In this document: positions 1-8,300 of the stretch, piece after piece | How positions within the stretch are numbered: position 1 is the first letter of the stretch | Layout of the letters: each line of letters begins with the position of its first letter | Notes under the pieces: generated by a model | The model's database searches: none | The model's input: the letters and a program-made list of their open reading frames with translations, nothing else | Told to the model about the DNA's origin: nothing | Made by a program: the position numbers and the translations under genes | DNA from: Terriglobia bacterium | GTDB taxonomy: Bacteria > Acidobacteriota > Terriglobia > Acidiferrales > UBA7541 | DNA: 52,216 bases | Reading direction: 5' to 3' | Assembly: GCA_020073705.1 (NCBI GenBank) | Contig: JAIQES010000030.1 | Span: 1-52,216 of the forward strand

Positions 1-90
1 GCCTGAATCGCGGCGTTCCCCATCATCAGCGTGACGCGACTGGAGTACGAGCCAAGGTCAACCAGCGTCAAATCCGTCTCGCCCCATGAA
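1..90 (-). pseudogene. Fragment of a second hcrA-like molybdenum hydroxylase large subunit
   Basis: Bases 1-59 are identical to 17281-17339 inside hcrA, and similarity continues with scattered mismatches to about base 85. On the minus strand the fragment reads GETDLTLVDLGSYSSRV, matching GDTDLTPVDLGSYSSRV of HcrA, and then runs off the left edge. On the upstream side (bases 90-230) no HcrA-like frame continues, so the 5' half of this copy is missing. It is a truncated duplicate, or the broken end of a second gene lying left of the window. The exact 59-base identity at the very edge could also mark a repeat at which an assembly ended. Confidence 0.6.
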
Positions 91-230
91 CCGATACTTG
101 AAAAATGAACGTCTGTTCTCGTATTCGGGAGACCATTTGTGAATCAGTAATATAATCACGTCAAAGTCCAGGTAGGCAGTGCCCGGCTGGAATATCTTTG
201 TATTGCAGAAGGAAGTGGAGGCGTTAACCG

Positions 231-518
231 TCAGACGGTTTTCTTGCGGGTATAAATCGTCTTGAACGTCGAGATGACCTGGGAGTGACACCCTTCGCAT
301 TCGCCCGTGAATTGCTCTGGCAGCAACGATTCTGCTCGCACCTCGTATCCCAACTGGGTGTAGAGTTCGATGGCCTCCTGGGCCCGCTGGGCGTCGGCGG
401 TAAAGCGCCTCTCCCATCCTTCGGCAACCAAAGCAGGGTCTGGCTGAAGCTGAGCATCGGAAAGCACTCGTTCGGTAGAGCGCTCGAACAAGGTTTCGAT
501 CTTGATGATTTTCGTCAT
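231..518 (-). CDS. Small conserved bcr-linked protein of unknown function
   Basis: A 95-residue protein that I do not recognise as a named family. It starts 12 bases after the bcrD stop and is the last gene of the bcr operon. It has no membrane segment or signal peptide. Its C-terminal half contains a LYTQLGYEVRAESLLPE stretch followed by GECEGC, a C-x-x-C pair that could bind metal or act in redox chemistry, and the tail is basic. It is not a ferredoxin. A decayed second copy lies at 36207-36347, also next to a bcr-like fragment, which supports both its reality and its linkage to benzoyl-CoA reductase. An accessory role in reductase maturation or activity is inference from position only. Confidence 0.7.
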   Translation of the reverse strand: MTKIIKIETLFERSTERVLSDAQLQPDPALVAEGWERRFTADAQRAQEAIELYTQLGYEVRAESLLPEQFTGECEGCHSQVISTFKTIYTRKKTV

Positions 519-530
519 CGCCTTTGGCGG

Positions 531-1373
531 TCAGTCGTGTGCCCGGACCTCCGCGCTAGTGCGGCTGTCATCGGCCGCCGCATTCAGTTTTTGCAGCCGG
601 CGATGCGCCAGGATGGCCGCGCCCAGGGCGCCAACGAACTGAACGAGGTTTTCAGGAGGAACATTTACTTCCGCCATGAGATGTTCACGCACGACATGCG
701 CCATCGTCTCGAAGCGCAGGATGCCTCCGATCAAGGTAAACTGGGGTTCCAGCTGGACGCGCTTCATCAACTGTACTGCGCGGTCCACCAGTGATGCCAT
801 AGCGCCATGCATGATGTCCGCCGGGGCGCTCCCCAGCGACAATTGGTTGATTACTTCAGATTCCGCAAAGACGGCGCATACGCCGGAAATCGCGACTTGC
901 TGTTTGGAGGTCGCTACCAACGGACCGATCTCTGTCGTCCCATAACCCATATAACGCGCCGTCTTTTCCAGGAAAGCGCCCGTTCCGGCGGCACACTTGT
1001 CATTGAGACGGAAGGACTTGACCCTGGCCGACTCATCGATCCGAGTGGCTTTCATCGTCTGCCCCCCGACGTCGAGAATCGTGCGTGTTTTCGGGAAGAA
1101 ATAGGTTGCACCTCGCGCACTGGCTGTTAGATCCGTCACTTGAGCATCGCTGAACGACACCATGTGACGTCCGAACCCCGTGGCCACGACGTAGGAAATG
1201 TCGGATTCCGTCAGACCTGCATTCTCCAATGCACACTCATAGACCTGCCGGGACATCTCGGCCAGCTTGAAACCCGTGTTGTTCAAGGCTTGGCCCAGAA
1301 TTACATGGTTCTCGTTCAGAATTACAGCCTTGGTATAAGTGGATCCTACGTCGATTCCGGCAACAAAACTCAT
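531..1373 (-). CDS. bcrD: Benzoyl-CoA reductase subunit D (ATPase/activator-type)
   Basis: A 280-residue ASKHA-fold subunit of class I benzoyl-CoA reductase, which couples ATP hydrolysis to low-potential electron transfer into the ring-reducing BC module. The N-terminal phosphate loop reads [12 protein letters not shown] and the second nucleotide motif is [11 protein letters not shown]. Two cysteines, in [12 protein letters not shown] and in [12 protein letters not shown], are the expected ligands of the [4Fe-4S] cluster shared with the partner ATPase subunit. The start codon overlaps the bcrA stop (ATGA), indicating translational coupling. The length agrees with known BcrD/BzdQ-type proteins. 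A and D are paralogues, and the D assignment rests mainly on gene order C-B-A-D. Confidence 0.9.
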   Translation of the reverse strand: MSFVAGIDVGSTYTKAVILNENHVILGQALNNTGFKLAEMSRQVYECALENAGLTESDISYVVATGFGRHMVSFSDAQVTDLTASARGATYFFPKTRTILDVGGQTMKATRIDESARVKSFRLNDKCAAGTGAFLEKTARYMGYGTTEIGPLVATSKQQVAISGVCAVFAESEVINQLSLGSAPADIMHGAMASLVDRAVQLMKRVQLEPQFTLIGGILRFETMAHVVREHLMAEVNVPPENLVQFVGALGAAILAHRRLQKLNAAADDSRTSAEVRAHD

Positions 1374-2185
1374 GACGATCTCCCTATGGTAGCCGACGTT
1401 CGCCCGGCTAAGACATGGTCCAGAGCGAATAAGGCGGCTCCGAGTGCGCCCACGAAGTGCGAATCATCACTAACATTCAGTTTGGCGCCCAGACCATTCT
1501 GCAGCGCTTCGATCATTCCGATATTACGCGTCACACCACCCGTGAACGTGATCTCCTCTTCAACTCCTACCCGTCGAAGTAACCCGATGGAGCGCGCGGC
1601 TATCGATTGATGAACACCCTGGAGAATGTCTTCGATCTTCTTGCCTTTGCCCAGCCACGAGAGCACTTCGGACTCTGCGAACACCGTACAGGTGGTGCTG
1701 ATGCGTACGGGCCTTTCGGCCCGCAGAGCTGTCGGACCCAATTGGTCCAAGGGGATATCGAGAGCGCTCGCTGCCGCCCCCAAGAATCTTCCCGTACCGG
1801 CAGCACACTTGTCGTTCATACAAAAATCCACGATCTCGCCCGACGAGCGGACTCGGATGGCCTTGGTGTCCTGGCCTCCCATGTCGAGCACGGTGCGTGT
1901 GCCAGGAAACATGTGTACCGCACCGCGGCCATGGCAGCTGATCTCGGTCACCTGCGTGTTTCCGAAGGTCACACGGTAGCGGCCATATCCTGTGCCGACC
2001 ACATACTCGACTTCTTCTTCCCGTACGTTCGCGTCTCTTAGCGCCTCCGCGAAAGCCTGTTCGGCAGCAACGATTACGTTCGCTCCCGTATCAATCAGAG
2101 ACCGTCCGACGATGCTCTTCGTTTCATTAATCACGACAGCCTTGGTCTGCGTAGACCCGACATCCACTCCGGAGGCATAAGCCAT
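1370..2185 (-). CDS. bcrA: Benzoyl-CoA reductase subunit A (ATPase/activator-type)
   Basis: A 271-residue ASKHA ATPase subunit of class I benzoyl-CoA reductase. Motifs seen are [23 protein letters not shown] and the cluster cysteines in [12 protein letters not shown] and [11 protein letters not shown]. The ATG at 2185 is chosen because a strong ribosome-binding site (GGAAGGAA) sits just before it; an upstream in-frame start at 2278 would run into bcrB and lacks this signal. The protein is much shorter than the roughly 440-residue A subunit of the Thauera type and close in size to its partner D, as in the Azoarcus (Bzd) subclass. It lies 34 bases after bcrB and overlaps bcrD by four bases. Confidence 0.9.
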   Translation of the reverse strand: MAYASGVDVGSTQTKAVVINETKSIVGRSLIDTGANVIVAAEQAFAEALRDANVREEEVEYVVGTGYGRYRVTFGNTQVTEISCHGRGAVHMFPGTRTVLDMGGQDTKAIRVRSSGEIVDFCMNDKCAAGTGRFLGAAASALDIPLDQLGPTALRAERPVRISTTCTVFAESEVLSWLGKGKKIEDILQGVHQSIAARSIGLLRRVGVEEEITFTGGVTRNIGMIEALQNGLGAKLNVSDDSHFVGALGAALFALDHVLAGRTSATIGRSS

Positions 2186-2219
2186 TTTTAGTTCCTTCCC
2201 TGTGCAGAATTCTTCCGCC

Positions 2220-3518
2220 TTAACGGGCGGCAGCCTCTTGCTGCCTGCGCGACGCCAAACCTTCAAAGAAAGCATCAATTCGGTTTTTCATCTGCGCTTC
2301 CGACACTACACGGCGGTCCATCATGTCCGACTCAATGAACAGGCTCGCGATGTCGCGCGAGGCCATCAGCGAACGCCGGTTGTCGGCCATTCCGGCCGAA
2401 GTTGTCCGGCAGCTCTTGATGGGATGGTAGACCACGCCGTCCAGGTGGTACGAGTCGATCAGTTCGAGGATCGCGCGATCCTGGTAGAACATGCTGTCCA
2501 TCGCGTTGCGGACGCTGATCAACACGCCTTCAGCAAGGCTTTCCATCGGCCGGGCCAGGTCGTACTGGAAGCCCAGATTGGCGCCACCGGACGCGAACCA
2601 GAGGTAAGTGGAATGGACGAACGTGCCACCCCATTCGGTAAAAAGCTCGTTAAATCTCCGGAAAATGGGATAGCAGGGCACTCCGACGAAAAACAGCCGA
2701 TACTTTTCTTCGCTCATCGTGCCTATGCCGTGAGCGGCCTTGTAGGCCATCTCTTCCACCAGGTTTGTGAAATATCGGCCACCCTCGGGCGCGCCGCGGA
2801 AGCTATTCGCGACGCCCAGGTAAATGGTTGCATCCGTTAGCGCGTTGAATAACGAAGGCCGGGTCTTGTTGAACTCCAGTACCTGCTTCCATCCCCGGGA
2901 CATTTCATTGGCGTAGCCCATCACCTCCCGCAGGCGGTCGATATCGAACTTGATGCCGGTCACCTTCTCACACAGCCCGATGAGTTCGGTGAGCTGAGCT
3001 TGCACATACCGCCGGTCATTCTCGAAGTCCGGGTCGCCCGCCCAGGTCTGTGTCCCGGCCGCGCGCGTGCCGGGCACATCGAGCGTGAAGATCGGAATGT
3101 TGTACATCCGCTCCCAGATCTCCCCCCACTTGATGTACGTATTGCAGGCGTTCGTAAGAACCGCGAGCGCGGGTTTCGGGATGAGCCCCATAGGATGCTC
3201 TCCGCCACGCATTTGTATGGCCACGTCGGCTTTCACATAGGCGCAGATGTCCGGCGAATAGCCGTAGTCTTCGGCTTCGTTGAGATATTCATGGGCCACG
3301 CGTCGCACCGCCAGTTGTAGTGAATTGATCTCCGGGAAAACGACCGGCAGGTTGAAGGTACGCAGGATCTCGTTGATGCTACCCATCACGAAGACGTATG
3401 CTGCCGGGCTGCCTTCCTTCGCCGTGCGGTTTAAGTCCGCAAACCACTGGCGAAAAAGATCGGATCCTTCGCGATTTCCACGTCCAATAATTCCGTCTTC
3501 TCGTTGCCGCTCACCCAT
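2220..3518 (-). CDS. bcrB: Benzoyl-CoA reductase subunit B
   Basis: A 432-residue member of the 2-hydroxyglutaryl-CoA dehydratase D-component family, one half of the BC module that binds benzoyl-CoA and carries [4Fe-4S] clusters. Cysteines at family positions are seen in [35 protein letters not shown] and [10 protein letters not shown]. The ATG at 3518 is preferred over the TTG at 3524 because an AGGAGG lies 8 bases before the ATG. It follows bcrC by about 20 bases and precedes bcrA. Full length for the family with no interruption. Confidence 0.93.
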   Translation of the reverse strand: MGERQREDGIIGRGNREGSDLFRQWFADLNRTAKEGSPAAYVFVMGSINEILRTFNLPVVFPEINSLQLAVRRVAHEYLNEAEDYGYSPDICAYVKADVAIQMRGGEHPMGLIPKPALAVLTNACNTYIKWGEIWERMYNIPIFTLDVPGTRAAGTQTWAGDPDFENDRRYVQAQLTELIGLCEKVTGIKFDIDRLREVMGYANEMSRGWKQVLEFNKTRPSLFNALTDATIYLGVANSFRGAPEGGRYFTNLVEEMAYKAAHGIGTMSEEKYRLFFVGVPCYPIFRRFNELFTEWGGTFVHSTYLWFASGGANLGFQYDLARPMESLAEGVLISVRNAMDSMFYQDRAILELIDSYHLDGVVYHPIKSCRTTSAGMADNRRSLMASRDIASLFIESDMMDRRVVSEAQMKNRIDAFFEGLASRRQQEAAAR

Positions 3519-3538
3519 CGCCAAACCCTCCTGATTCC

Positions 3539-4705
3539 CTAACTGAAGAGAATGTTCTCCACAAAAGTTTCGAGTTGAATCTCCATGTGTTCGAATGTAG
3601 TCATCTTCTCTTCAAATTCGCTGATGAAATACGGAATGCCTTCTTTGTCCAGCGCATGCAGGTAGGCCACCTGTTCCTCCAGGCCCGGCTCGCACATTTT
3701 CGCGGCGCTCACGATCGCCGCCTCCGCCCGTGAATTCTTGATCCGCTCGATCAGCATTTTCTCCTTAGGCTTGCGGAGATCATGCTGCACGGGGCTGTAC
3801 GAGCTCTTCTCGAGGTATGCAAAAGCAAGGTTGAACAGCGGGTCCCCATCCAGGGGCACATCTTCCAGAATCCATCGCAGCCCGATCATAAAGTCATCAT
3901 CGACGACATAGCAGGAGCGGGCGATCGCGCGGATCAGGTCCAGCGGCGGCTGCTCGCAGAATCCACCTTCGAAAACCAGGCGTATCTTGTCCTGCTTCTT
4001 GTTGGGCCTGGCCGCGATCTGCGGCAGCACCGCTTCGAGCAGTTCGTTGTGTTCCTCTCGCGGAATCAGTCCGCCGATGGCGACCAAGACGTACGCTTCG
4101 TCCGCGGAAACTAACCATGGCGTCTCACGCTTAATTGCATACAACTCCCGAAGCAGAGCGCGGTTCCGGTTATAGATACCCAGAGAGCGACGGAGGTCGT
4201 CCTCCTTCACGGGCTTTCCTGCGATTACCTCGACGGCCCGCTGCAGCCGTGCGTATTCGTTTCGCAGATAGGTGACGGCGGCTGGGGAATTCGCGTTTTG
4301 GGGAAGATATAAAATCTGGCAGGAATAGGGAAAGTTGCGGCCCCATACGGCGCCCAGGTTGCGGGCCGCATCGCAGATGGGGTGCGTAACAAACATATCG
4401 AGCTCAACGCGTTTGCTCAAGGCGAGCTCAAGAGAGGTCTTCAGGATCGAACAAAGATAAGAACCAAATCGCGAGTCGGCCTGCACAGCCTCGATTTGGG
4501 CGCCGCAGACTTTGAAAGGCAGGATACCCGCGGCGTGAACGATCTCTTCCGGGAAGTAGACTTGGAAATGCCCGACTACCTTTCCGCCGGATTCACGCCA
4601 GCGGCGAACCGTCGGGAAACTCGTATCTTCAAGCAATTCACGGCATTCATACAAAACTTCATCGAGGGGCTTATCGCGCCAAGCCTCGAATATTTTAACC
4701 TTCAT
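3539..4705 (-). CDS. bcrC: Benzoyl-CoA reductase subunit C
   Basis: A 388-residue partner of BcrB in the ring-reducing BC module, also of the 2-hydroxyglutaryl-CoA dehydratase D-component family. Recognisable features are [19 protein letters not shown], the cysteine-containing [17 protein letters not shown] and [16 protein letters not shown], and a conserved C-terminal [20 protein letters not shown]. Length matches BcrC/BadD/BzdN. A ribosome-binding site AGGAAGG lies 8 bases before the ATG. It is the first of the four reductase genes, 105 bases after the BadH-like dehydrogenase, in the order C-B-A-D known from characterised clusters. Confidence 0.93.
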   Translation of the reverse strand: MKVKIFEAWRDKPLDEVLYECRELLEDTSFPTVRRWRESGGKVVGHFQVYFPEEIVHAAGILPFKVCGAQIEAVQADSRFGSYLCSILKTSLELALSKRVELDMFVTHPICDAARNLGAVWGRNFPYSCQILYLPQNANSPAAVTYLRNEYARLQRAVEVIAGKPVKEDDLRRSLGIYNRNRALLRELYAIKRETPWLVSADEAYVLVAIGGLIPREEHNELLEAVLPQIAARPNKKQDKIRLVFEGGFCEQPPLDLIRAIARSCYVVDDDFMIGLRWILEDVPLDGDPLFNLAFAYLEKSSYSPVQHDLRKPKEKMLIERIKNSRAEAAIVSAAKMCEPGLEEQVAYLHALDKEGIPYFISEFEEKMTTFEHMEIQLETFVENILFS

Positions 4706-4810
4706 GGTAGCAACCTTCCTGTTTCAGCGCCTTTGCAACGGATCTCGTGTTATGTAGGACGGCCAAAAAGTGCAATGACTTCCGGGAAGCTGGACCAAGC
4801 GACGCGGTCA

Positions 4811-5584
4811 TTAACCCGCCATCGTCAAGCCCCCATTTATGCTGGTTACCTGTCCCGTAATATACGACGCGGCGTCCGAAGCCAGAAACGCCACCATGGG
4901 CGCAATGTCTTCCGGCTTGGCAAAACGTTTCAGAGGAATGTAATTCATGATCGAGCCCAGAATTTTCTGGCCGAATTCCTCGTGCTGGATTTCCTGAAGC
5001 AAAGGCGTGTCCACCAGCCCTGGACAAATCACATTCACGCGGATGTTGTCACGCGCGTGCTCGCGCGCGATGGTCTTTGAGAATGCGATCACTGCTGCTT
5101 TGGCGCCGGAATAGACGGCTTCTCCCAGGGAACCGACGCGGGCCGAATCCGAACTGATGTTGATGATCGCTCCTTGCTTGCGACTTACCATGTGAGGGAG
5201 TACCGCGTAACACGTGTTCAAGACGCCCCGGTAGTTGATTCCGATCACCCGGTCCCATAGATCGGGAGTTGTCTTGAGAAACGGCATCAAACGGTCCCAC
5301 CCAGCGTTGTTCACTAGGATGTCGATGGCTCCGAAATCGCGTAACGTTGCGTCTCTCACCTTTTCCATGTCTTGCAGGTTCGTGACATCAGCGCCAACCG
5401 CCAAAATGCGTGAACCCAGTTCTTTCTGGATCTCTGCTGCAGTAGCTTGGGCGTCTACCTCCCGCGCGTCTGCGATCACCACGTTTGCGCCTGCAACGGC
5501 GAGAGCGGTCACGATGGCACGCCCGATCCCGCGGGCGCCACCGGTCACGATCGAAGTCTTGCCTTTGAGTCCGCTCGGATTCAT
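4811..5584 (-). CDS. badH: BadH-like short-chain dehydrogenase (hydroxyacyl-CoA)
   Basis: A 257-residue classical SDR with cofactor loop TGGARGIGRA, NNAGW, catalytic Ser in NISSDSARVG and the YSGAK Tyr-Lys pair. The segment around NISSDSARVGSLGEAVYSGAK and the ending YITGQVTSINGGLTM resemble 2-hydroxycyclohexanecarboxyl-CoA dehydrogenase (BadH) of Rhodopseudomonas. Such an enzyme oxidises the hydroxyl left after hydration of the reduced ring. Its start overlaps the stop of the upstream amidohydrolase (ATGA), and bcrC follows, so it is probably co-transcribed with the reductase. A second BadH-like SDR is at 40750-41496. The substrate could instead be 6-hydroxycyclohexene-carbonyl-CoA; sequence alone does not decide. 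Confidence 0.7.
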   Translation of the reverse strand: MNPSGLKGKTSIVTGGARGIGRAIVTALAVAGANVVIADAREVDAQATAAEIQKELGSRILAVGADVTNLQDMEKVRDATLRDFGAIDILVNNAGWDRLMPFLKTTPDLWDRVIGINYRGVLNTCYAVLPHMVSRKQGAIINISSDSARVGSLGEAVYSGAKAAVIAFSKTIAREHARDNIRVNVICPGLVDTPLLQEIQHEEFGQKILGSIMNYIPLKRFAKPEDIAPMVAFLASDAASYITGQVTSINGGLTMAG

Positions 5585-6471
5585 GATTTTGCCGCCTGCA
5601 CACGTGGTTCGCTCGCGGTCTTTTCAAGACCGAACAACTCGACTGCGTTGTCTCGAAGCAATCGTTTGCCGCCGTCCTTCAGTCCCAATTCCTGGATCTG
5701 CCGCAGGCTTTCTTTCCAGGGAAGTCCATTTGTGCCCCAGAGACACCGGTCCTGACCAAACCGGCTATTAATGAACTGAATGATTTGCGGCGAGAGGTAT
5801 TTCGGCATCCAGGCATCGACGCCAAGCCAAACGTTATCCCACTTGTAACAAACTGATATCAACTCATCGACCCAGGGCCAGCCGGTGTGTGCACCGATCA
5901 GTTTCAGCCCCGGGAAATCGCAGGCCACGCGGTCCAGATAGATGGGCCGGCCGCCTTCGCTTGGCATTCCCTCAAGTACGTGGCCCACCTGCAGCGAAAC
6001 GGGAACGTTCAATTCCTCGCACTTCGCGTAGAGTGGATACATTTTTCGGTCGTCCAGCGGAATATCGAACCCATAGATATGGACATAGACGCCCTTGAAT
6101 CCGTGCTTGGTGACGGCGGTCTCGATTTCGGCAAGACTCTCCTTAATGTGGAACGGATCATATCCGGCCAGTCCCACGAAGCGATTCGGATACTTTTCCG
6201 TGTATTGAAGAACCTCCTCCAACTTTGTATCCATATACATCCATTTGCGCCGGTAGGACCACATCTTGCACTGGACAATGAAGGTCTTCTCGACTCCTGC
6301 CTCGTCCATCTTTCCGAGCATTGTTTCGATAGAATCGAACTTGGGCAATCCCCCTATGGCCTTCTCCATGCGGCACAGTAGCTCGCCTTGCTTGGCCTGG
6401 CTCCATTTGTCTATAAACTCTGGTGTTGCAACGTAGTACATGAAATCAATGGCTTTTATGGTTTCTGGCAT
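5581..6471 (-). CDS. Amidohydrolase-fold protein lacking most metal ligands
   Basis: A 296-residue TIM-barrel protein of the amidohydrolase-2 (ACMSD-like) family, the first gene of the bcr operon. Layout is typical: an N-terminal IDF strand, a central barrel with RPIYLDRVACDFPGLKLI, then GAHTGWPWVDELI and a C-terminal RLLRDNAVELFGL. Four ligand positions are altered: the N-terminal HxH is MYY (IDFMYYV), the strand-5 His is Gln (VSLQVGH), and the Asp of the usual GTDYP is Asn (WGTNGLP). Only the His in GAHTG remains. Metal-dependent hydrolysis is therefore unlikely; a binding or non-hydrolytic role is inferred. An alternative start at 6501 adds ten residues; neither start has a strong ribosome-binding site. 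Confidence 0.75.
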   Translation of the reverse strand: MPETIKAIDFMYYVATPEFIDKWSQAKQGELLCRMEKAIGGLPKFDSIETMLGKMDEAGVEKTFIVQCKMWSYRRKWMYMDTKLEEVLQYTEKYPNRFVGLAGYDPFHIKESLAEIETAVTKHGFKGVYVHIYGFDIPLDDRKMYPLYAKCEELNVPVSLQVGHVLEGMPSEGGRPIYLDRVACDFPGLKLIGAHTGWPWVDELISVCYKWDNVWLGVDAWMPKYLSPQIIQFINSRFGQDRCLWGTNGLPWKESLRQIQELGLKDGGKRLLRDNAVELFGLEKTASEPRVQAAKS

Positions 6472-6559
6472 TATGGCTCGCTTCCAGGCGATTTTGACCA
6501 TTCAGCCACATTTCGGGCCTCATTTTTCAGGAGGTAAGGCTCCCAATGTGGTCAAGACC

Positions 6560-6640
6560 TGCACTATATAGCATCGCGCCATCAGTGCATAGGCACTATA
6601 TTACCTGTTGATATTCATCTAAAAGTTGCCCTGATGTCAA
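6560..6640 (-). promoter_or_regulatory. Promoter of the bcr operon with two BoxR-like operator motifs
   Basis: On the minus strand, TTTAGA (6623-6618) and TATAGT (6600-6595) are 17 bases apart and form a plausible sigma-70 promoter; a perfect TTGACA at 6640-6635 offers an overlapping alternative with a weaker -10. Two copies of the motif GCACTATAT (plus strand, 6561-6569 and 6593-6601) are 32 bases apart, about three helical turns. One covers the -10, the other lies just downstream. The first sits in a longer near-palindrome, TGCACTATATAGCA (6560-6573). The same TGCACTATA is found over the boxR promoter. BzdR/BoxR operators are known to be built on TGCA; assignment to this BoxR is inference. 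Confidence 0.5.
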
Positions 6641-6711
6641 GGATTTTGTAAGTCTTAGGACTGCGCAAGACCAATCACAAGTCTGCACGGACTGCGCGGG
6701 CTGCCCGGGCT

Positions 6712-7884
6712 TTAGAAATAGGCCGGAATGCCCGTAATGCGCTCTCCGATGACCAGGCGATGGATGTCATGCGTGCCCTCGTATGTGTAAACCGATTCGA
6801 GATTATTCATGTGGCGCATGACGCAGTAATCGTCCACAATTCCGTTGGCGCCCAGGATGTCGCGGGCCTTGCGCGCCGTTTCCATTGCCATCCACACATT
6901 ATTCATCTTCAGCATGGAGACGTGCGTGGGATCCAGGCGGTTCTGGTCTTTTAACCGGCCCACGTGCAGCCCGAGCAATTGCGCTTTCGAAATCTCCGTA
7001 ATCATGAACACCAGCTTGTCCTGCACGAGTTGGTGTGAAGCAATCGGCTTGTTCTGAAATTGTTTGCGCGTCTTTGCGTATTGCAGGGCCGTATCGTAGC
7101 AAGCCATCGCCGCCCCGATCGCGCCCCAGCCGATGCCGTAGCGCGCCTGCGTCAGGCAGGACAGCGGGCCTTTCAATCCGGCCACACCGGGCAGCACGTT
7201 TTCAGCGGGGATTTCGCAGTCGTTCATCGCCAGGCCCGAGGTGACTGAAGCGCGCAGCGACAACTTGCCATGCACATCCCAGGCCTTGAAACCTTTCGTC
7301 CCCTTTTCGACCAGGAAGCCGCGGATGCGATCGTCCTCACACTTTGCCCAGATGACGGCGACGTCCGCGAGCGAACCATTGGTGATCCACATTTTTTCGC
7401 CGTTGAGCACGTAACGGTCCCCGCGGCGCACGGCGCGCGTTAGCATCCCGCCCGGGTTCGAGCCGAATTGCGGCTCGGTCAGGCCAAAACAGCCGAGGGC
7501 TTTCCCGCTTTGCAAACGGACCAGCCACTTATCCTTTTGCTCTGTTGATCCATACGTGTGGATGGGATACATCACCAGGGCGCTCTGCACGGAAACGAAG
7601 CTCCGCAAGCCCGAGTCGCCGCGCTCGAGTTCCTGCATTACCAAGCCGTAGGCGATGTTGGACATCTCCGCGCAGCCGTAGCCTTTCAGATTTGCGCCGA
7701 AGAATCCCAGCTCGCCCAATTGCGGCACCAGATGCATCGGAAACGTTGCTTCGCGATTGTGCTTCTCAATGATGGGAATCACTTGCTCATCGACGAACTG
7801 CCGCGCGGTCCTCCGCGCCAGTAGCTCTTCGTCGTTCAGCAGCGAATCGAAGTCCAGGAAATCCACACCGGGAAATGCGGCCAT
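6712..7884 (-). CDS. gcdH: Glutaryl-CoA dehydrogenase
   Basis: A 390-residue acyl-CoA dehydrogenase with the glutaryl-CoA dehydrogenase signature. It contains FGLTEPQFGSNPGGM, MWITNGSLADV and, near the C-terminus, ESVYTYEGTHDIHRL carrying the catalytic Glu, followed by ITGIPAYF. The enzyme oxidises and decarboxylates glutaryl-CoA to crotonyl-CoA, the step that joins the benzoyl-CoA lower pathway to central metabolism. The ATG at 7884 is chosen because AGGAGA lies 5 bases upstream; the longer frame from 7908 has no such signal. It is the last gene of the box-side operon and is separated from the bcr operon by the 6560-6640 promoter region. Confidence 0.9.
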   Translation of the reverse strand: MAAFPGVDFLDFDSLLNDEELLARRTARQFVDEQVIPIIEKHNREATFPMHLVPQLGELGFFGANLKGYGCAEMSNIAYGLVMQELERGDSGLRSFVSVQSALVMYPIHTYGSTEQKDKWLVRLQSGKALGCFGLTEPQFGSNPGGMLTRAVRRGDRYVLNGEKMWITNGSLADVAVIWAKCEDDRIRGFLVEKGTKGFKAWDVHGKLSLRASVTSGLAMNDCEIPAENVLPGVAGLKGPLSCLTQARYGIGWGAIGAAMACYDTALQYAKTRKQFQNKPIASHQLVQDKLVFMITEISKAQLLGLHVGRLKDQNRLDPTHVSMLKMNNVWMAMETARKARDILGANGIVDDYCVMRHMNNLESVYTYEGTHDIHRLVIGERITGIPAYF

Positions 7885-8083
7885 TAAGCTCTCCTTGTAA
7901 TCTTCCACATGGCAGAAAAGGCTGGCGAGGCAAACCGCGTTGAGAATGGAACGGCCGGGCCCGTCTCGCGAATTATTCTAGCGTGCTCGCTTCCGCAGCA
8001 GCAAGCGACTTGTGCTTGCCCCCGCTCGCGCACTGGCTTTAGAGCACAGCGTATGTGAGGTGCGACCCTCCAACTCACGTTCA

Positions 8084-8300
8084 TTATTTTCCCTGGAATG
8101 ACGGCGGGCGCTTTTCAATATACGCAGCCAGGCCTTCCCTCGCATCTTCGCTCTGAAAAAAAGCTCCTGACTTTCACGCTCAACGGCAAGGGCTGCGTCC
8201 AACGGAATTTCCCAGCCCGTTTGCATCACAAGCTGGAATTCCTTGCTGAGATTTCGTTCTTGCCGCTTAACCGGCCGTTACGTGCTACGGTTCTGCGTAG
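8084..8300 (-). pseudogene. C-terminal relic of an enoyl-CoA hydratase, frameshifted
   Basis: The minus strand reads KEFQLVMQTGWEIPLDAALA and continues in the same frame to a run of seven T (plus-strand A at 8156-8162). Adding one base there restores FFQSEDAREGLAAYIEKRPP and then a TAA at 8086-8084. That is the normal C-terminus of a crotonase-family hydratase (EDxxEGxxAxxEKRxP). The preceding roughly 200 codons are absent: the sequence upstream belongs to the neighbouring hydroxyacyl-CoA dehydrogenase, whose last codons overlap the relic in another frame. This is a deletion remnant of a hydratase gene, with a homopolymer frameshift that could also be a sequencing error. Confidence 0.75.
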
